This document shows, one piece after another, positions 12,335-23,530 of a DNA stretch of 64,000 bases. Source of the DNA: Isoetes taiwanensis (lineage: Eukaryota > Streptophyta > Lycopodiopsida > Isoetales > Isoetaceae); assembly GCA_021234155.1 (NCBI GenBank), contig JAJEKV010000021.1:20137592-20201591 (forward strand), given 5' to 3'. Positions within the stretch are counted from its first letter, which is position 1, and each line of letters begins with the position of its first letter. The notes beneath the pieces were generated by a model. It was not told the origin of the DNA. It did not search any database and was given only the letters and a program-made list of their open reading frames with translations. The translations under genes and the position numbers were made by a program.

Positions 12335-13207
12335 TCTATGTAAAGGGGATATGGCATGTGCGTTCCAGGGTCGGGAGAAACCCCTCCGTATACGGCTCGC
12401 CCCCCATAGAAACCCCTATGTATACAGTCTGGTGTTGGTGAAAAATAATACCTGATTCCATACTTTCACGTCTAGTCCAATCCCTATTGACCCTACCCTT
12501 AACCGTATTTTTACGTCAAGTATATCACTAATGTAGCCTACCCTCTACCTTATATTTACATTCAACCTCCAAATCAGGTACTTCCATTACCATGTTCATA
12601 TTCATATTATTTGACCCAAAGATTTTAAGACCTATATTGTTTTAATGTGTTCATATTCCTGTTATTTGACTTAAAGGTTTTAAGACTTATCAATCTTGTT
12701 AATCAATCTTGTTAATTTGGAATTTTTCGGTCTGGTGGAAAATGTTTTTGGAATTTTTCTTGATTCAATTTCCTAAGATTTTGAGGGTTTTAGTGGCCGG
12801 AAAATTTTAACGATTCTCCAAAAATCGTAGAAGTTTTCCACAATCTCTTAAAAAATTTCCTTGAGGATGCTTCCTCTCCTGCGGTATGCATGGGATGAAG
12901 GACGTGTGGAGGATAATGGTATGCGTGTATTCCAACCTCTAGGTTGAGAAGTGCAGATAGATTTTCTATCTGTATATGCTTGCTTAGTTTCTGAATTTAT
13001 TTTGCTGCTTGCAACGATTTTGCTTCCTCTATCTTTTCGCCAGATACTCTTTAGGTAATGATATGGCGGTTGGTTTCTTCAGCTTAAGGGAACACATGGT
13101 GTTAGATGCAAGCTGCAGAGAAGCTCTCATGGCGTTTTACAGCTTCATGTATTTCGTGGACCATGTCCTTGCAAATTTCTGCCATTCGAGATTGCTGAAG
13201 CCCCGTT
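12335..13207. other. Intergenic DNA up to the copia insertion
   Basis: No gene is recognised. The last bases before the element (ttcac at 13208-13212) are the target-site duplication. Confidence 0.4.
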
Positions 13208-13212
13208 TTCAC
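13208..13212. repeat. Target-site duplication, left copy (TTCAC)
   Basis: The five bases ttcac directly precede the 5' LTR and recur directly after the 3' LTR at 18461-18465. This is the usual 5-bp duplication made by an LTR-retrotransposon integrase. Confidence 0.9.
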
Positions 13213-13708
13213 TGTTAGAATTACATGCCTAAGTGGTGGCATTTGATCCAAATGACACCTGGTTAGCATTTAGGCATGGATATTGCATGGAAGAAAAATA
13301 TAAAAAAAGGGAAAAAGGTAGACGTAAATGGACCAATGAAACAGTTCAAAGTTTTTGAAAAACGAGAACGCCGACGGAGATTTTTGAGCGGATCTAGTGA
13401 AGCCCTGCATTGCTTTCAATCGATCTTGGAGCTCCTATATCTTTGCGGGATTTGGTCTTTGAACAGTTTGATTATCCGATCTTTTGCTATTTGATGGTCT
13501 ATGGAGTAAAAGGCAACCGATTACGTTGTGGAAATATTTTCAGTTCTTTGTGATATTATACTTGATCATGGTGGAATCCTTTGTGGGTCATAATTCCGGT
13601 TTGAAAGGTAAATCCTTTTGTGGATTTAAAGGAGGGTTAAGGGAGAAGATTGAGTCCCGGTTTTTCCTCCGGGTTCAATTCCTGACTCAAACATCTTTGA
13701 TTCCAACA
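13213..13708 (+). repeat. 5' LTR of the copia element
   Basis: Begins tgttagaattacatgcctaa and ends ctttgattccaaca. It is 496 bp against 501 bp for the 3' LTR. Promoter elements were not assigned. Confidence 0.95.
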
Positions 13709-13741
13709 TCCGGGTATCGAGCAGTTGAGTCTAAAAGGGAG

Positions 13742-15538
13742 ATGGCATCTAATAAGATTGCTGCTTCTATTCTAGCTGACGTTAAGGTGTATAAAGGAGG
13801 TTCTGGTTTTCAAGCATGGAAGATGAAAGTTGAGAAAGCTTTGGAAGCAGAGGGGCTGTGGGATTTGGTCCGTCCTCTCACAGAAACTGAGAAGCAAAGG
13901 CGTGTGACTATGAAGAATGAGGCTGCAGAATCGTCAAAGGTGGAGGCATCTGCAGAATCAGCAAAGGCTGCAAAGGCTGCTGCAAAAGATTTGGCTCAAG
14001 CAAAAGGTATTATCATTTCGAAGCTTGGTTATGGTATTATAGCTTCAATTCATAATATGGATCCACGAGATATGTGGCAGTATTTGTTAAATGAATTTGA
14101 ACAGTTAACTGCATCTCAGAGACATAAATTGGAACAAGAACTAAGAATGTTGAAATATGAAAGTGGTCAAGATCTAGTTGAGTTATTTGATAAAATGGAA
14201 GGAATATTTATGGATTTAGAAGGTGCTGCACCTCTTTCTGTTCAATCAAAAATTCTTTATATCTCAGATGTATTTGCTGCATATGATGAAAATATTGCAT
14301 CTTTGATTCGTACGATGGCTAGAACTAAAGAAGAAGCTATAAGTATTGCAAGGACTGAAATTACACAAAGAGAGGCAAGGAAAAATTATGATCAAGGGGG
14401 AGATACTATTTTATATTTTGGGAGAGGAAGAGGCAGAAGTAAGGATGTAATGTGTTATGGATGTGGAGAGACTGGACATATTAAGCCAAACTGTACTAGA
14501 ATCAGAGGTCGTTCTTGCTATGCTTGTGGAGGAGCTGGTCATCTAGCCAATATGTGTACAAAAAGGGGAAGAGGACGTGGAAGCTTTAGGGGGTCTTCTA
14601 GTAGAGGTACGTCCAGGAGTGTTACCTTTTCAAAGCCAACTATAGGTTCTGTATCAGAAGGAATTCCTGAGGAGGAGGTAAAATCATATGCTTTGTCAAA
14701 TTTATGTCATGAAAATATTTCTAACCCCGTGGTTATAGATTCTGGAGCTGAAAAATCCGTGATGCAAAGTACGCAGATATTAAGAAAGCTTGAAACTAGT
14801 AAGCTCAGATGTGTGCGTATGGCTAATGGAGAAAAACAAAATGTAGAAGCTTGTGGTGTGTTAGAACTCGTAGGAGAAGATGGAAAAATCATTACCATTA
14901 ATAATGTATTGTGCGTGCCAGGGATGATAAAAAACTTAATCTCTGTAGCAGATTTAGTTGATAAAAATTATAAAGTCTTGTTTGACAAGCACATGTGCAT
15001 AGTTCATGATAATGGAAAAATAGTTTTGTATGCAAAAAGAATTGGAAATCGTTTTGAGCTTTGTCCTAGAAGTATAAACATTTTATCAAGTGAAGTTGGA
15101 AAGGAAAACTCTATGGAATTATGGCATCAAAGATTAGGCCACACGAACTTGAAAAATATATTTTTTATGAGAAAACACAAGCTATTGGATGGTTTGGACT
15201 TTATAGATGATAGTGAGGAAAACACTATGTGCCATGGATGTATGTTGGGCAAACAAAGTAGAAAGCCTTTTCCCTTGAAGGGTGAACGAGTAAATGAAAA
15301 ATTAGCTCTAGTGCATTCGGATGTATGTGGGCCTATGAGAGTTAGAAGTGTTGGTGGAAAATATTATTTTGTGTCATTTATTGATGACTATACAAGAAAA
15401 GCTAAGTGGTACTTCTTAACTCATAAAAGTCAAGTGTTCGACTCATTTAAAGCCTATCTTGCAGAAGTAGAACGTGAAACAGGTGCTAAATTAAAATGTT
15501 TAAGATCGCATTTAGGGGGGAGAGTACTTATCAAATAA
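13742..15538 (+). CDS. Copia gag, protease and start of integrase
   Basis: The open frame extends upstream into the LTR, but the likely start is MASNKIAASILADV at 13742, just after the primer-binding region. Gag follows (WKMKVEKALEAEGLWDLV). Two CCHC zinc knuckles then bind the RNA: CYGCGETGHIKPNC at about 14454 and CYACGGAGHLANMC at about 14515. The protease has the aspartic active-site motif VIDSGAEKSV near 14731. The pre-integrase segment LWHQRLGHTN lies near 15120. The integrase core begins with the first catalytic Asp in VHSDVCGPM. The frame ends at 15538 because an extra base in a G-run breaks the second catalytic motif, where LRSD(N/x)GGEY is expected and LRSHLGGRV is read, so the Asp is also lost in this reading. 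The remainder continues in another frame from about 15536. Confidence 0.9.
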   Translation: MASNKIAASILADVKVYKGGSGFQAWKMKVEKALEAEGLWDLVRPLTETEKQRRVTMKNEAAESSKVEASAESAKAAKAAAKDLAQAKGIIISKLGYGIIASIHNMDPRDMWQYLLNEFEQLTASQRHKLEQELRMLKYESGQDLVELFDKMEGIFMDLEGAAPLSVQSKILYISDVFAAYDENIASLIRTMARTKEEAISIARTEITQREARKNYDQGGDTILYFGRGRGRSKDVMCYGCGETGHIKPNCTRIRGRSCYACGGAGHLANMCTKRGRGRGSFRGSSSRGTSRSVTFSKPTIGSVSEGIPEEEVKSYALSNLCHENISNPVVIDSGAEKSVMQSTQILRKLETSKLRCVRMANGEKQNVEACGVLELVGEDGKIITINNVLCVPGMIKNLISVADLVDKNYKVLFDKHMCIVHDNGKIVLYAKRIGNRFELCPRSINILSSEVGKENSMELWHQRLGHTNLKNIFFMRKHKLLDGLDFIDDSEENTMCHGCMLGKQSRKPFPLKGERVNEKLALVHSDVCGPMRVRSVGGKYYFVSFIDDYTRKAKWYFLTHKSQVFDSFKAYLAEVERETGAKLKCLRSHLGGRVLIK

Positions 15539-16202
15539 GTTTAAAAGATTTTGTTTAGAAGCAGGAATCAAAAGGCAATTGACTTGCAGAGGTACTCCTC
15601 AGCAGAACGGTGTCTCTGGAGAAAGAAAGAATCGAACGGTAATGGAAGCAGCTCGAGCTATGTTAAAGCATGCAGGTCTTCCAAATTTTTTATGGGCAGA
15701 AGCTGTAAATACCGCGTTCTATATTCAAAATAAGATCTCAAGCAAAGCCTTAAATGGTCAGATTCCAGATGAGTTATGGACCGGCAAACGTCAATCGGTA
15801 AAAGACTTTAAAGCTTTTGGTTGTTTAGCATATTCAAAGATAATAGGTGATAATATATCAAAATTGGATGATAGAAGTAAAGAAGCATATTTTGTTGGAT
15901 ACGATAAGGAATCAAAAGGGTATAGGCTCTATGATCCAAATAAAAAGACAGTGATTATAAGTCGAGATGTCATTTTCTTTGAAAATATATTATACAAAAA
16001 TCGACTTTTAAGTACTAATAAACAGGATCGAGATGCAGATAAAGATACAGATAAAGATGTTAACTGGGAACCGATAGATTATTTTGATGACGCGGAAGAA
16101 AAAGAAATTGTCAATCAAGCAGAAGAAGAAGCTGAACAGGAAGGGTTGTCTGAGCATACTGATAACGAAATGGAACCAAAACTCGAAAACAATAAGACGT
16201 AG
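15536..16202 (+). pseudogene. Copia integrase C-terminal part
   Basis: After the frame break, integrase continues as EYLSNKFKRF, GIKRQLTCRGTPQQNGV and a glutamate-containing GERKNRTVMEAARAML. The family normally has NGVAERKNRT, so there is an extra residue at this point. WAEAVNTAFYIQNK and the GKRQSVKDFKAFGCLAY segment follow, then an acidic linker (DRDADKDTDKDVNWEPIDY). The stop at 16202 cuts the link to RT. DNA near the odd residue is tctctgga, a CTG motif. Integrase would insert the cDNA into the nucleus. In this copy it cannot be made in one piece. Confidence 0.85.
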
Positions 16203-16383
16203 GAGAAGGACTGAAACTGAATTACTTAAAGAGGGGATATCTTTTGATACTTCACAATATGGAAGAGATGAGACGGGAAGAAGTACTAGGAAAAGCGTCA
16301 TTGAACAAACAGAAGAAAGAGAGGAAGGTGAACAGTAATTCCCCGCTCTTATGTCTCAGTGTTAGAAATTGATACCCAAGCAA

Positions 16384-17099
16384 CTATAATGAAGCCATAG
16401 AAAGTCTAGATTCGAAATGGAAGGATGCAATGAATGCAGAATTAAGCTCTTTTGAACGTACAAGAACGTATAAACTGGTTGACAGACCTACTAACAGAAA
16501 TGTTGTTGGAAATAAATGGATTTTTAGAATTAAACAGGGCCGGATGGGCAAACTCGAAAATTTAAAGCCCGGTGGGTGGCGAAAAGGGTTTACTCAAAAA
16601 GAAGGTATTGATTATGATGAAACTTTCTCCCCAATTGTTAAATTAACAAGTGTCGACAATTATGGCTACGCTAACATGCACAACTTAGAGTTGCATCATA
16701 TGGATGTTTGCGGCATTTCTCAATCTGGAGACTTGGATGAAGAAATTTATATGGAGCAGCCTCACGATATCTAAATTGATCGGAGATAAGGTGTGGAAAT
16801 TGCGTAAAGCGGATGTATGGCCTCGAGGCAAGCTCCACGTCGATGGTATGTATGTATTGACAATCATTTGAAAACGCATGGGTTTGAAAAAATTAAATAT
16901 GGATGGAAATGTCTATATCTATAGGAAAGGTGAATGCTTTTGCATAATTGCGGTTTATGTAGATGATTGCGTAATGGTTGCTAATGATATTGGTTGCTTA
17001 AATCATTGCAAAGATATCTTAAAGGAAAGATTTCAAATGTCAGACTTGGGAGAACTTAAACAGTTATTAGGTATGGAGATAAAGAGAAGGGATTCATAG
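16384..17099 (+). pseudogene. Copia reverse transcriptase, frame-broken
   Basis: RT starts around WKDAMNAELSSFERT (16411-16455) and continues with NVVGNKWIFRIK and GFTQKEGIDYDETFSPIVK. The usual KARLVAKGFTQ is replaced by KPGGWRKGFTQ because of compensating indels in cccggtgggtggcg. The catalytic YVDD box is intact in a later frame (AVYVDDCVMVAND, about 16950-16990), followed by LGELKQLLGMEI. At least two frame changes lie between 16774 and 16878. RT would copy the element RNA into cDNA in cytoplasmic particles. Confidence 0.85.
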
Positions 17100-17900
17100 C
17101 TATTACTCAGAAACGAAATATTTTAGGCATGCTTAAAAGATTTGGAATGATAGAGTGTAAGCCTGCAAGCACTCCAGTAGCAACTGGACAAAGAATCAGC
17201 TCTGAGATGTGTCCCAAAACAAAAGAAGAAGAGCATATCATGATGAATCGACCTTATAGAGAGCTTATTGGGTGTCTTCAATATGTATCAAATTGTACAC
17301 GTCCTGATATTTCGTATGGAGTAAATGTGTTAAGCCAATTTCTAAATAATCCTGGTGAGGGTCACTGGAAATGCGCAAAACGTATTTTAAGATTTTTGAA
17401 AGGCACTCAGAATTATGGTCTTGTATTCAGACGTGAACATGGTGTAAGATTGCAAAGTCTATTACTTGAAGGCTTTGCAGATGCAGATTGGGGAGGTGAT
17501 CAAGACACGCGCAGATCAAGGTCGGGATATGTCTGCTTGCTAGGAGGGTCTGCTATTTCTTGGAAAAGTAAGAAACAACCCTCTATTGCGCTTTCCACGC
17601 CAGGTTGAATATCGTGATGTCTCTTGCATCTAGAGAAATTGTCCGGCTTAGACGACTTTCTAGCGAGTTAGGAATTATTCAAGAAGGGCCAACACCATTA
17701 TATTGTGATAGTACAAGTTGTATTGCCATGACTAAGAATCCAGTCTTACATGAAAGAACAAAGCATATTGAGCTACACAATCACTTTGTACGTGATCAAG
17801 TGAAGAATGGAGAAATAAACGTCTTGTATAGACCTCTCGAGGTACAAGCAGGTCGACATTCTTACAAAAGCTTTATCAGAATCTAAATTTATGGTATTTC
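17100..17900 (+). pseudogene. Copia RT end and RNase H
   Basis: Contains the copia thumb/connection (MLKRFGMIECKPASTPV, YRELIGCLQYVSNCTRPDIS, VLSQFLNNPGEGHWKCAKRI) and RNase H (GFADADWGGDQDTRRSRSGY, ISWKSKKQPSIALST). A break at about 17600 replaces the usual AEYM.SL region. The frame resumes with SLASREIVRLRRL, LYCDSTSCIAMTKNPVLHER and TKHIELHNHFVRDQV. The tail DILTKAL is expected but is broken by an indel in gcaggtcgacatt. RNase H removes the RNA strand during cDNA synthesis. Confidence 0.85.
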
Positions 17901-17959
17901 AAAAGGATTTAGGAATAGAAGATATTGGAAACATTACCACTTAGGCATGAGGGGGAGAT

Positions 17960-18460
17960 TGTTAGAATTACATGCCTAAGTGGTGGCATTTGATCCAAAT
18001 GACACCTGGTTAGCATTTAGGCATGGATATTGCATGGAAGAAAAATATAAAAAAAGGGAAAAAGGTAGACGTAAATGGACAGGTGAACAGTTCAAAGTTT
18101 TTTGAAAACAGGAACGCGGCCGACGTGAGATTTTTGAGCCGGATCTAGTGAAGCCGGCGTCTGTTGCTGAATCCGATCTTGGAGCTCCTATATGCTGCCG
18201 GATTTGGTGCTGGAACAGGTTGATTATCTGATCTTTTGCTATTTGATGGTCTATGGAGTAAAAGGCAGTCCGATTCTGTGTGGAAATATTTCAGTTCTTT
18301 GTGATATTATACTTCAGTCCTGTGTGGAATCCTTTGTGGGTCATAATTCAGTTTGAACAGGTAAATCCTTTGTGGATTTAAAGGAGGGTTAAGGGAGAAG
18401 ATTGAGTCTGGTTTTTCCTCTGGGTTCAATTCCCGGACTCAAACATCTTTGATTCCAACA
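17960..18460 (+). repeat. 3' LTR of the copia element
   Basis: Starts tgttagaattacatgcctaa immediately after the polypurine tract and ends ctttgattccaaca. Differences from the 5' LTR are clustered, for example gtctggtttttcctctggg against gtcccggtttttcctccggg. Confidence 0.95.
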
Positions 18461-18465
18461 TTCAC
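18461..18465. repeat. Target-site duplication, right copy (TTCAC)
   Basis: Same five bases as 13208-13212. Joining the flanks restores ttcactccagtctagg, which resembles a repeat unit found again near 20735 and 20886. Confidence 0.9.
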
Positions 18466-18630
18466 TCCAGTCTAGGTGCGTCTAGGTACAGATTTATATG
18501 ATTAATTACCTCCGTATTCTCTGATCCTCTGAGGTAGAGGTTGAAGCTTTCCCTTTTCTGGCTGCAGAAGGATGCGTAACACCTTGATATGCATGCTATG
18601 ATTCCAAAATTGCTTCAAGTCCTATTTTCC
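18466..18630 (+). repeat. Duplicated segment, copy 1 (partner at 20734-20885)
   Basis: The segment with gtctaggtacagatttatatg, gaggtagaggttgaagcttt and tgcttcaagtcctattttcc is repeated in the same order at 20734-20885. A third partial unit follows at 20886-20920 (attcactccaatccaggtac). The copia element was inserted at the left edge of copy 1. Confidence 0.75.
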
Positions 18631-19250
18631 AGCAGGGATCGGTGCATGTTGGGTCGGATGTTTTAATAAAGCCAGTTCCGATGGGTTGTTCATGGATGGT
18701 CCCATAATCTGGGGATTTCCAGGTTTGCTTCCTCCTTTTTGATTCTTTCATATAAATAAAATTGCAAAACGATCTTTTGGGTTGGAGGTTTGTTCGCAAA
18801 TTCTTGCTAATGTAGCTACTAGATTCAATGAAAAGGCTTTGAAACTTGAGTTGATTTTGCAATGCCGAAATTTTAGTTGCATCAAGCGAGGGAGTTACAA
18901 GTATGATATTGGGTCTATCTTGAAGCATGTTTAGAGTTCCTGGGTACCCAGGTTCGCAAGTCAGACCTTACGTGAAGCACCTGTGAATATACCACAATTG
19001 AGCGCAAAGCTTTGGAATACTTTTTTGTCCAGGAGTTCCATCAGTTATGTATTGACAGATCCCTCATTTTGATAGCAATCACAGCTTTGTAGTATTTGAT
19101 GAGCTGGATGAGTTGCAATCTGGATGTTGTGACTCAAAGTATTCAGCTTCCAAATAGTGGTCGAATGTCTTTCACCAGTGGATAAACTTCCGAGATTATT
19201 TCCTTCTTTAATAGCATCGATCCGAGCCATCGGATCGCCATTCTGGGGAG
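18631..19250. other. No recognisable coding feature
   Basis: A minus-strand open frame of 110 codons (18596-18928) has no recognisable motif and no codon pattern I would trust. It is left as noncoding. Confidence 0.4.
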
Positions 19251-19280
19251 GGACGAGCTACTATATAAGGCCATTTCCTC
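19251..19280 (+). promoter_or_regulatory. Possible TATA-type promoter
   Basis: The sequence gctactatataaggccattt contains a good plant TATA box (TATATAAGG). It is followed by a pyrimidine-rich leader-like stretch (tcttcttctattctcgttgc). No protein-coding gene could be assigned downstream, so this is a sequence motif only. Confidence 0.3.
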
Positions 19281-19505
19281 TTTTGGACCGGTTATCGGCG
19301 TCTTCTCACAGCAGCTCTTCTTCTATTCTCGTTGCTTCCCTCCCTTCCCTGCTGCGAGAGGGCATGCGTCGTTTTCATTTCTGTTTCTTGTTCATGCACT
19401 CTTTGTTGTTCTCCACCTTGGGGTGTTGCTCTTATCATGTTTTCTTTTCATCGGCATCCTAACCATTCACGGGTATTTTTTTAGGGGTTCTTTGTGTAGC
19501 TTGCA

Positions 19506-19671
19506 GGATTCCGCCATCTTCTGAGGTTCTGCTATATTTGTGTTCGCCATCAATCCACCGCCTTCGGTTCTCCAGGCCATGCATTCAAGGATTCCGCCGT
19601 TTTCTGGGGTCCTGCTATATCGGTGTTCGCCATCAACCCATCTCCTTCGGTTTTCCAGGCAACACATTCAA
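19506..19671 (+). repeat. Two tandem 83-bp units
   Basis: Unit 1 (19506-19588) and unit 2 (19589-19671) both start ggattccgcc and share tgttcgccatcaa and ccttcggtt. The units differ at several positions, so this is not a recent duplication. Confidence 0.85.
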
Positions 19672-19689
19672 GGTTGTTGGCGACCATTT

Positions 19690-19845
19690 CTCATTAGGGT
19701 TTTCCTCGAAAACCCGAAAGGGCGGGGTTTTTTATCTAGATGAGAAATTGTCGCCATTACCCTTCTATATTGCCTGTGCACATTTCTTTTTATGGGGTAG
19801 TCCGGTATTGTTCCTATGGTCGGCTACCCCTCTATATTCTTAAAA
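19690..19845 (+). mobile_element. Possible LINE family A 3' end
   Basis: ggttttcctcgaaaacccga followed by gggcggggttttttatc (19698-19735) closely matches the 3' UTR stem-loop of the 55.2 kb LINE (ggttttccctctcaaaaccc, then gggcgggggttttt). A looser match to the family tail follows (gttcctatggtcggctaccc). No microsatellite is evident, so the copy is either eroded or ends internally. Confidence 0.45.
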
Positions 19846-20733
19846 ACATTGTATACTGCTGCTGTGATGAATGACAAGCCTATCTATCGGTTTTGTGTCT
19901 CTTGCGAGTCCCTTCCAAGAATGTATATTCTTGGGATATTTGGCTTATGAAAACAGATGCTTTAACCTTTAAATTTTGGATAAACTGCTTTGCTGCTGCT
20001 GGCCTTTCATATGAGATATGGACACATCTATCTACGCATGCCACACATGCATTGGATGCTGCTCATATCCACGCAGTGCCTATTGTGCTAATATATTCCC
20101 TGTTTGCAAGCATCAAGTCAAATTGATTCGTGCCCTCTTGCTAGAGGTTTGTGCCGTCTACGTTCCTTAGACTACTATGTTGTTGTTATGGCTCCTATCA
20201 CTTTTAGCTTCTTACTATGCTCTAGCACATTGTGTACTTTAATTCAAATGTATACTAGTTTGTCGATTTTGCATAGTACCCGTTTTCTTCTTTGTCTTCT
20301 ATTGCAGATAATGAATTTAATTGGGATAAAGAGGAAGATACTGTCACAATTGTCCTTTCTCAAGTATCTTCCTTATTTACTACAAGGATTCTTTCTAAGG
20401 ATGATTGTAGCCGAGAAACTCCAACTTTGTTCGTGCGCGGTTGTGGTTGTAGCTGAGGAGCTCCTTAAGTTGGCAACGTAAATTTGTGTAAGCCATCGTA
20501 GTGCATATAGTCTTATTCCTACAGGACCTATTCAAGGTGTTTTTTCCAGTTATTCGTGGTGCACACAGCCCTGCAGCTATAGCATGGCAATAGCATGGCA
20601 CGGAGGACAAGTAATTGATACATCGGAGCTTTTATTATATACCTTTATGTATACCAGGGGTTAATGCAAGTTTTTGCAAGAGGGATTGGCAGAGGATGTT
20701 GGTTCTTTGATCATGATTGTGCCAAGAACAGTG
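19846..20733. other. No recognisable feature
   Basis: Mixed-composition DNA with a 125-codon open frame (20104-20481) that lacks any recognisable domain. I treat it as chance. Confidence 0.4.
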
Positions 20734-20920
20734 GGATATTCCTCCAGTCTAGGTACAGATTTATATGATTATCTTCATATTCTCTGACGTTTTGAGGTAG
20801 AGGTTGAAGCTTTCCCAGTAGGATCTGCAGCAGCTTGACATGCATGCCATGATTTTTAAATTGCATCAAGTCCTATTTTCTGGCTATTCACTCCAATCCA
20901 GGTACAAATTTATCTTAGAT
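20734..20920 (+). repeat. Duplicated segment, copy 2, with a third partial unit
   Basis: Begins ctccagtctaggtacagatt and runs through gaggtagaggttgaagcttt and gcatcaagtcctattttctg. It then starts a new unit, ttcactccaatccaggtac. Collinear with 18461-18630, about 2.3 kb upstream. Confidence 0.75.
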
Positions 20921-23530
20921 TAGTTAGTTTAATAGTGCTTTGATGGATGGATTAACTGGAAGGAGTTGCCATTATAGTACAAGTGTTATCAAAGTTGCAT
21001 TTTGTGTTATGATTTTTGTTATACTTGGTTAGTTAGATAGATTTATGAAGCTTAAGCTTTGGCATCAAGTTTGTGGTCTCTACTCTAGGACCATAACTAT
21101 GCATAATTGTGCATCTATACGTTCCAAGAACAGACAGAGGATCTGGTTATTGCATTTAATTCTAACAGGAGCCTGCAGGAGTTCTGAAGGTTTTTTGTAC
21201 TCAATCCACAAGAAACCTTCACGTTTACTTTATTTGCATGTTCCAACAAAATGCCAGTCTCGAGCACTGTCGCGGTTGCACTTCAAGGAAACAAGATTAG
21301 GCAGTTAATGTTGGAGTTGTATCTCTCAATTCATGTTTTGTTACAAGATCAGAATAAGAAACCAGAGACGTTGGTATGTTCGAGCACCATGATTTAGATG
21401 CCTTCTATCTCCTATTGTTTTGCGAGGTAAAGCTTAAATACTGTTTTGCATGACTGTTAAGACGCTTCAAATGTAGGTAGGTGGCCAGAGGTTCTGTTAT
21501 AAGAAGTGATGTTGTATTTTATGCTTACAAGAAGATGGAGATGCTGGTACGTTAAAGTAGTGATGATTTTGGAATATTGACTGCTCTTATGGCCTTGCAA
21601 CCCAGTGTGAATCTGCAAAATAAAGTGCATTACATTGACAGTGTAAAGTGCTATATTTCAACTCCTTGCAGTGTCAGTCCACTTTTGTTCTGTAGGAATA
21701 ACGCAGAAGAGCATGATTACACCTGAGAATGAAGAGTGGATCAATGTGCAGCAAACTTATATATACTGGAAACCAAGCTTATACATACTGGAAACCCCAA
21801 ATGTCTATAAGATCGCCTTCCTGCAAACAAATGGGGACTTACAAAAGCTTTTCCAGTTCTAATGAGCCTCCAGCCTATATACACCATCAACCCAAATCCA
21901 AGTTGAATTCAAAACTTGCTGATGAAGAAGACACGCTTGGCTTGCTTTGGCTCCTTTAGAAGGTACTTTCAACATAAGCTCCTACTTTTTCTACTCTAAG
22001 CATTCATGTGGTTTTTTGGTTCGTCGCACAATTGCTATGGAACTTCCAATGAGGATGACATTATGCACACATAAGCAAGAGTCAAAGAACAGGAAGCTGC
22101 ACAAATCTCACACTACATTGCATTGCATACACAAATTTCTCATGTCGCACTACACGTGCTTGGCTTTAGCAATCTGAGACGTGACAGGCGTGAGCACCTC
22201 AGACACTTTCATCATAGGCAAACAAATTTATTGCTCTTCTTGTAGTTGAATATTAGTAGCACATTGGATGATGTGGTGGCGGAATTCAATTTTCTTCGTC
22301 TCAACATATGTCTACATCCATATCACAAGTGCAACTATACATCGTATGCCACCAGTTATTCACATGGGCTGTAAAGATTAGATAGGTAGCATGCTTCATC
22401 ACCTTGGCCAGGTTTTTATTTGAGCATTCTTTGGGCGAACTTGGGCACACATGTTTTGGAGCTGGATAATATTTTTCTTTATTTTGGCTTGCATAATATT
22501 TCAAGCTATTGCCTTAGTACTCCTCAACTTTCAATAATGTGCCCTTCAAAAGCCTAAATTTATACTCATCACATATCCAACTACATAAGACTTCATAATG
22601 CATGGCCTTATTGTAGGACGCTTCAAAGCAAAAGTTATTAAGTTATCCTATATAACTACACATCCATTTCCAACATCCAAACATAAACATTTGTATCAAA
22701 ACTAACCCCGTACATCACATGACCACTCCACCCTAGAAAATAGATTGAGCTATTCTCCACAACAATACCTAATATCACATTGTTATACACATGTTCAACT
22801 TTGGCAATTACATTAACATCTCTTACTTACAATACACATGACTAAATCTATGATTATGCAACCATCTTTTTCTGAGCGAGGTTGCATAAAATTGCACATG
22901 CCTCAAGAAATTAAATCACTTCTTACATATGCATGAACAACCAAACCTTACCATTGACGTGGGAGAAAACATGTCATTGACATTTACTTACAATGCATTA
23001 GAAAGGACAATTGGGCACCTAACAGGCATAAGCGAATGGAATGCTGGATGGGATATATCGAAACAAAGAATCTACATATAGGTATTTCATAGATACACCA
23101 ATCTTGATTCTATAGTCTTCTAAGCTCTCTATTTATGAACCTATGATAGAGGCGACCAAAATAAAGAAATAAGAATGTCACATATCTGTGCAAATTTACA
23201 AAAGATCGATATTATAGAATGGATTAATGCATGGAATATATTGTATGCATGTACATTGGAAGATACTATCCATATAGGTATTTTGGTCATTCGTTTGCTT
23301 TGATCCTATCTATCACCACATTCATAGTTATATCTTACACCAACAAACCTTAAACATTATGAGGCATAGCCTAATTATGACATGATGCATTTTATCCAAA
23401 ATGTTGCATCTAAAAACATGTGCCTAGAACACAAACTTCATGCTTCAATGACACTACTACAATCTCCAAATACAAATTTTCATGCTCCAAATTTCCCCTT
23501 AGCACTAAGCAATGGCCTTTCAAACTATTA
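20921..23530. other. Noncoding region preceding a Helitron terminus
   Basis: No gene is recognised. Part of this stretch probably belongs to the Helitron whose 3' end lies at 23562, but no convincing 5' TC-terminus was located. Confidence 0.4.

Larger units (their letters stand above)
13213..18460 (+). mobile_element. Complete-length Ty1/copia LTR retrotransposon, coding region broken
   Basis: An element of about 5.25 kb with direct LTRs (13213-13708 and 17960-18460, both TGTTAG...CCAACA), a 5-bp duplication and a polypurine tract just before the 3' LTR (gagggggaga, 17949-17958). The internal order gag, protease, integrase, RT, RNase H defines the copia superfamily. The likely primer-binding site follows the 5' LTR (cgggtatcgagc, about 13711-13722) and resembles the initiator-Met tRNA complement, with changes at its CTG and CAG positions. 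The first about 130 nt of the LTRs are identical, so insertion is probably recent. The remaining differences cluster at CAG/CTG/CCGG motifs. The pol frame is interrupted several times, so as written it cannot produce a full polyprotein. Confidence 0.95.

Noticed and set aside
20104-20481. 125-codon plus-strand open frame
   Set aside because: Hydrophobic, Leu/Cys-rich composition typical of chance frames, with no domain.
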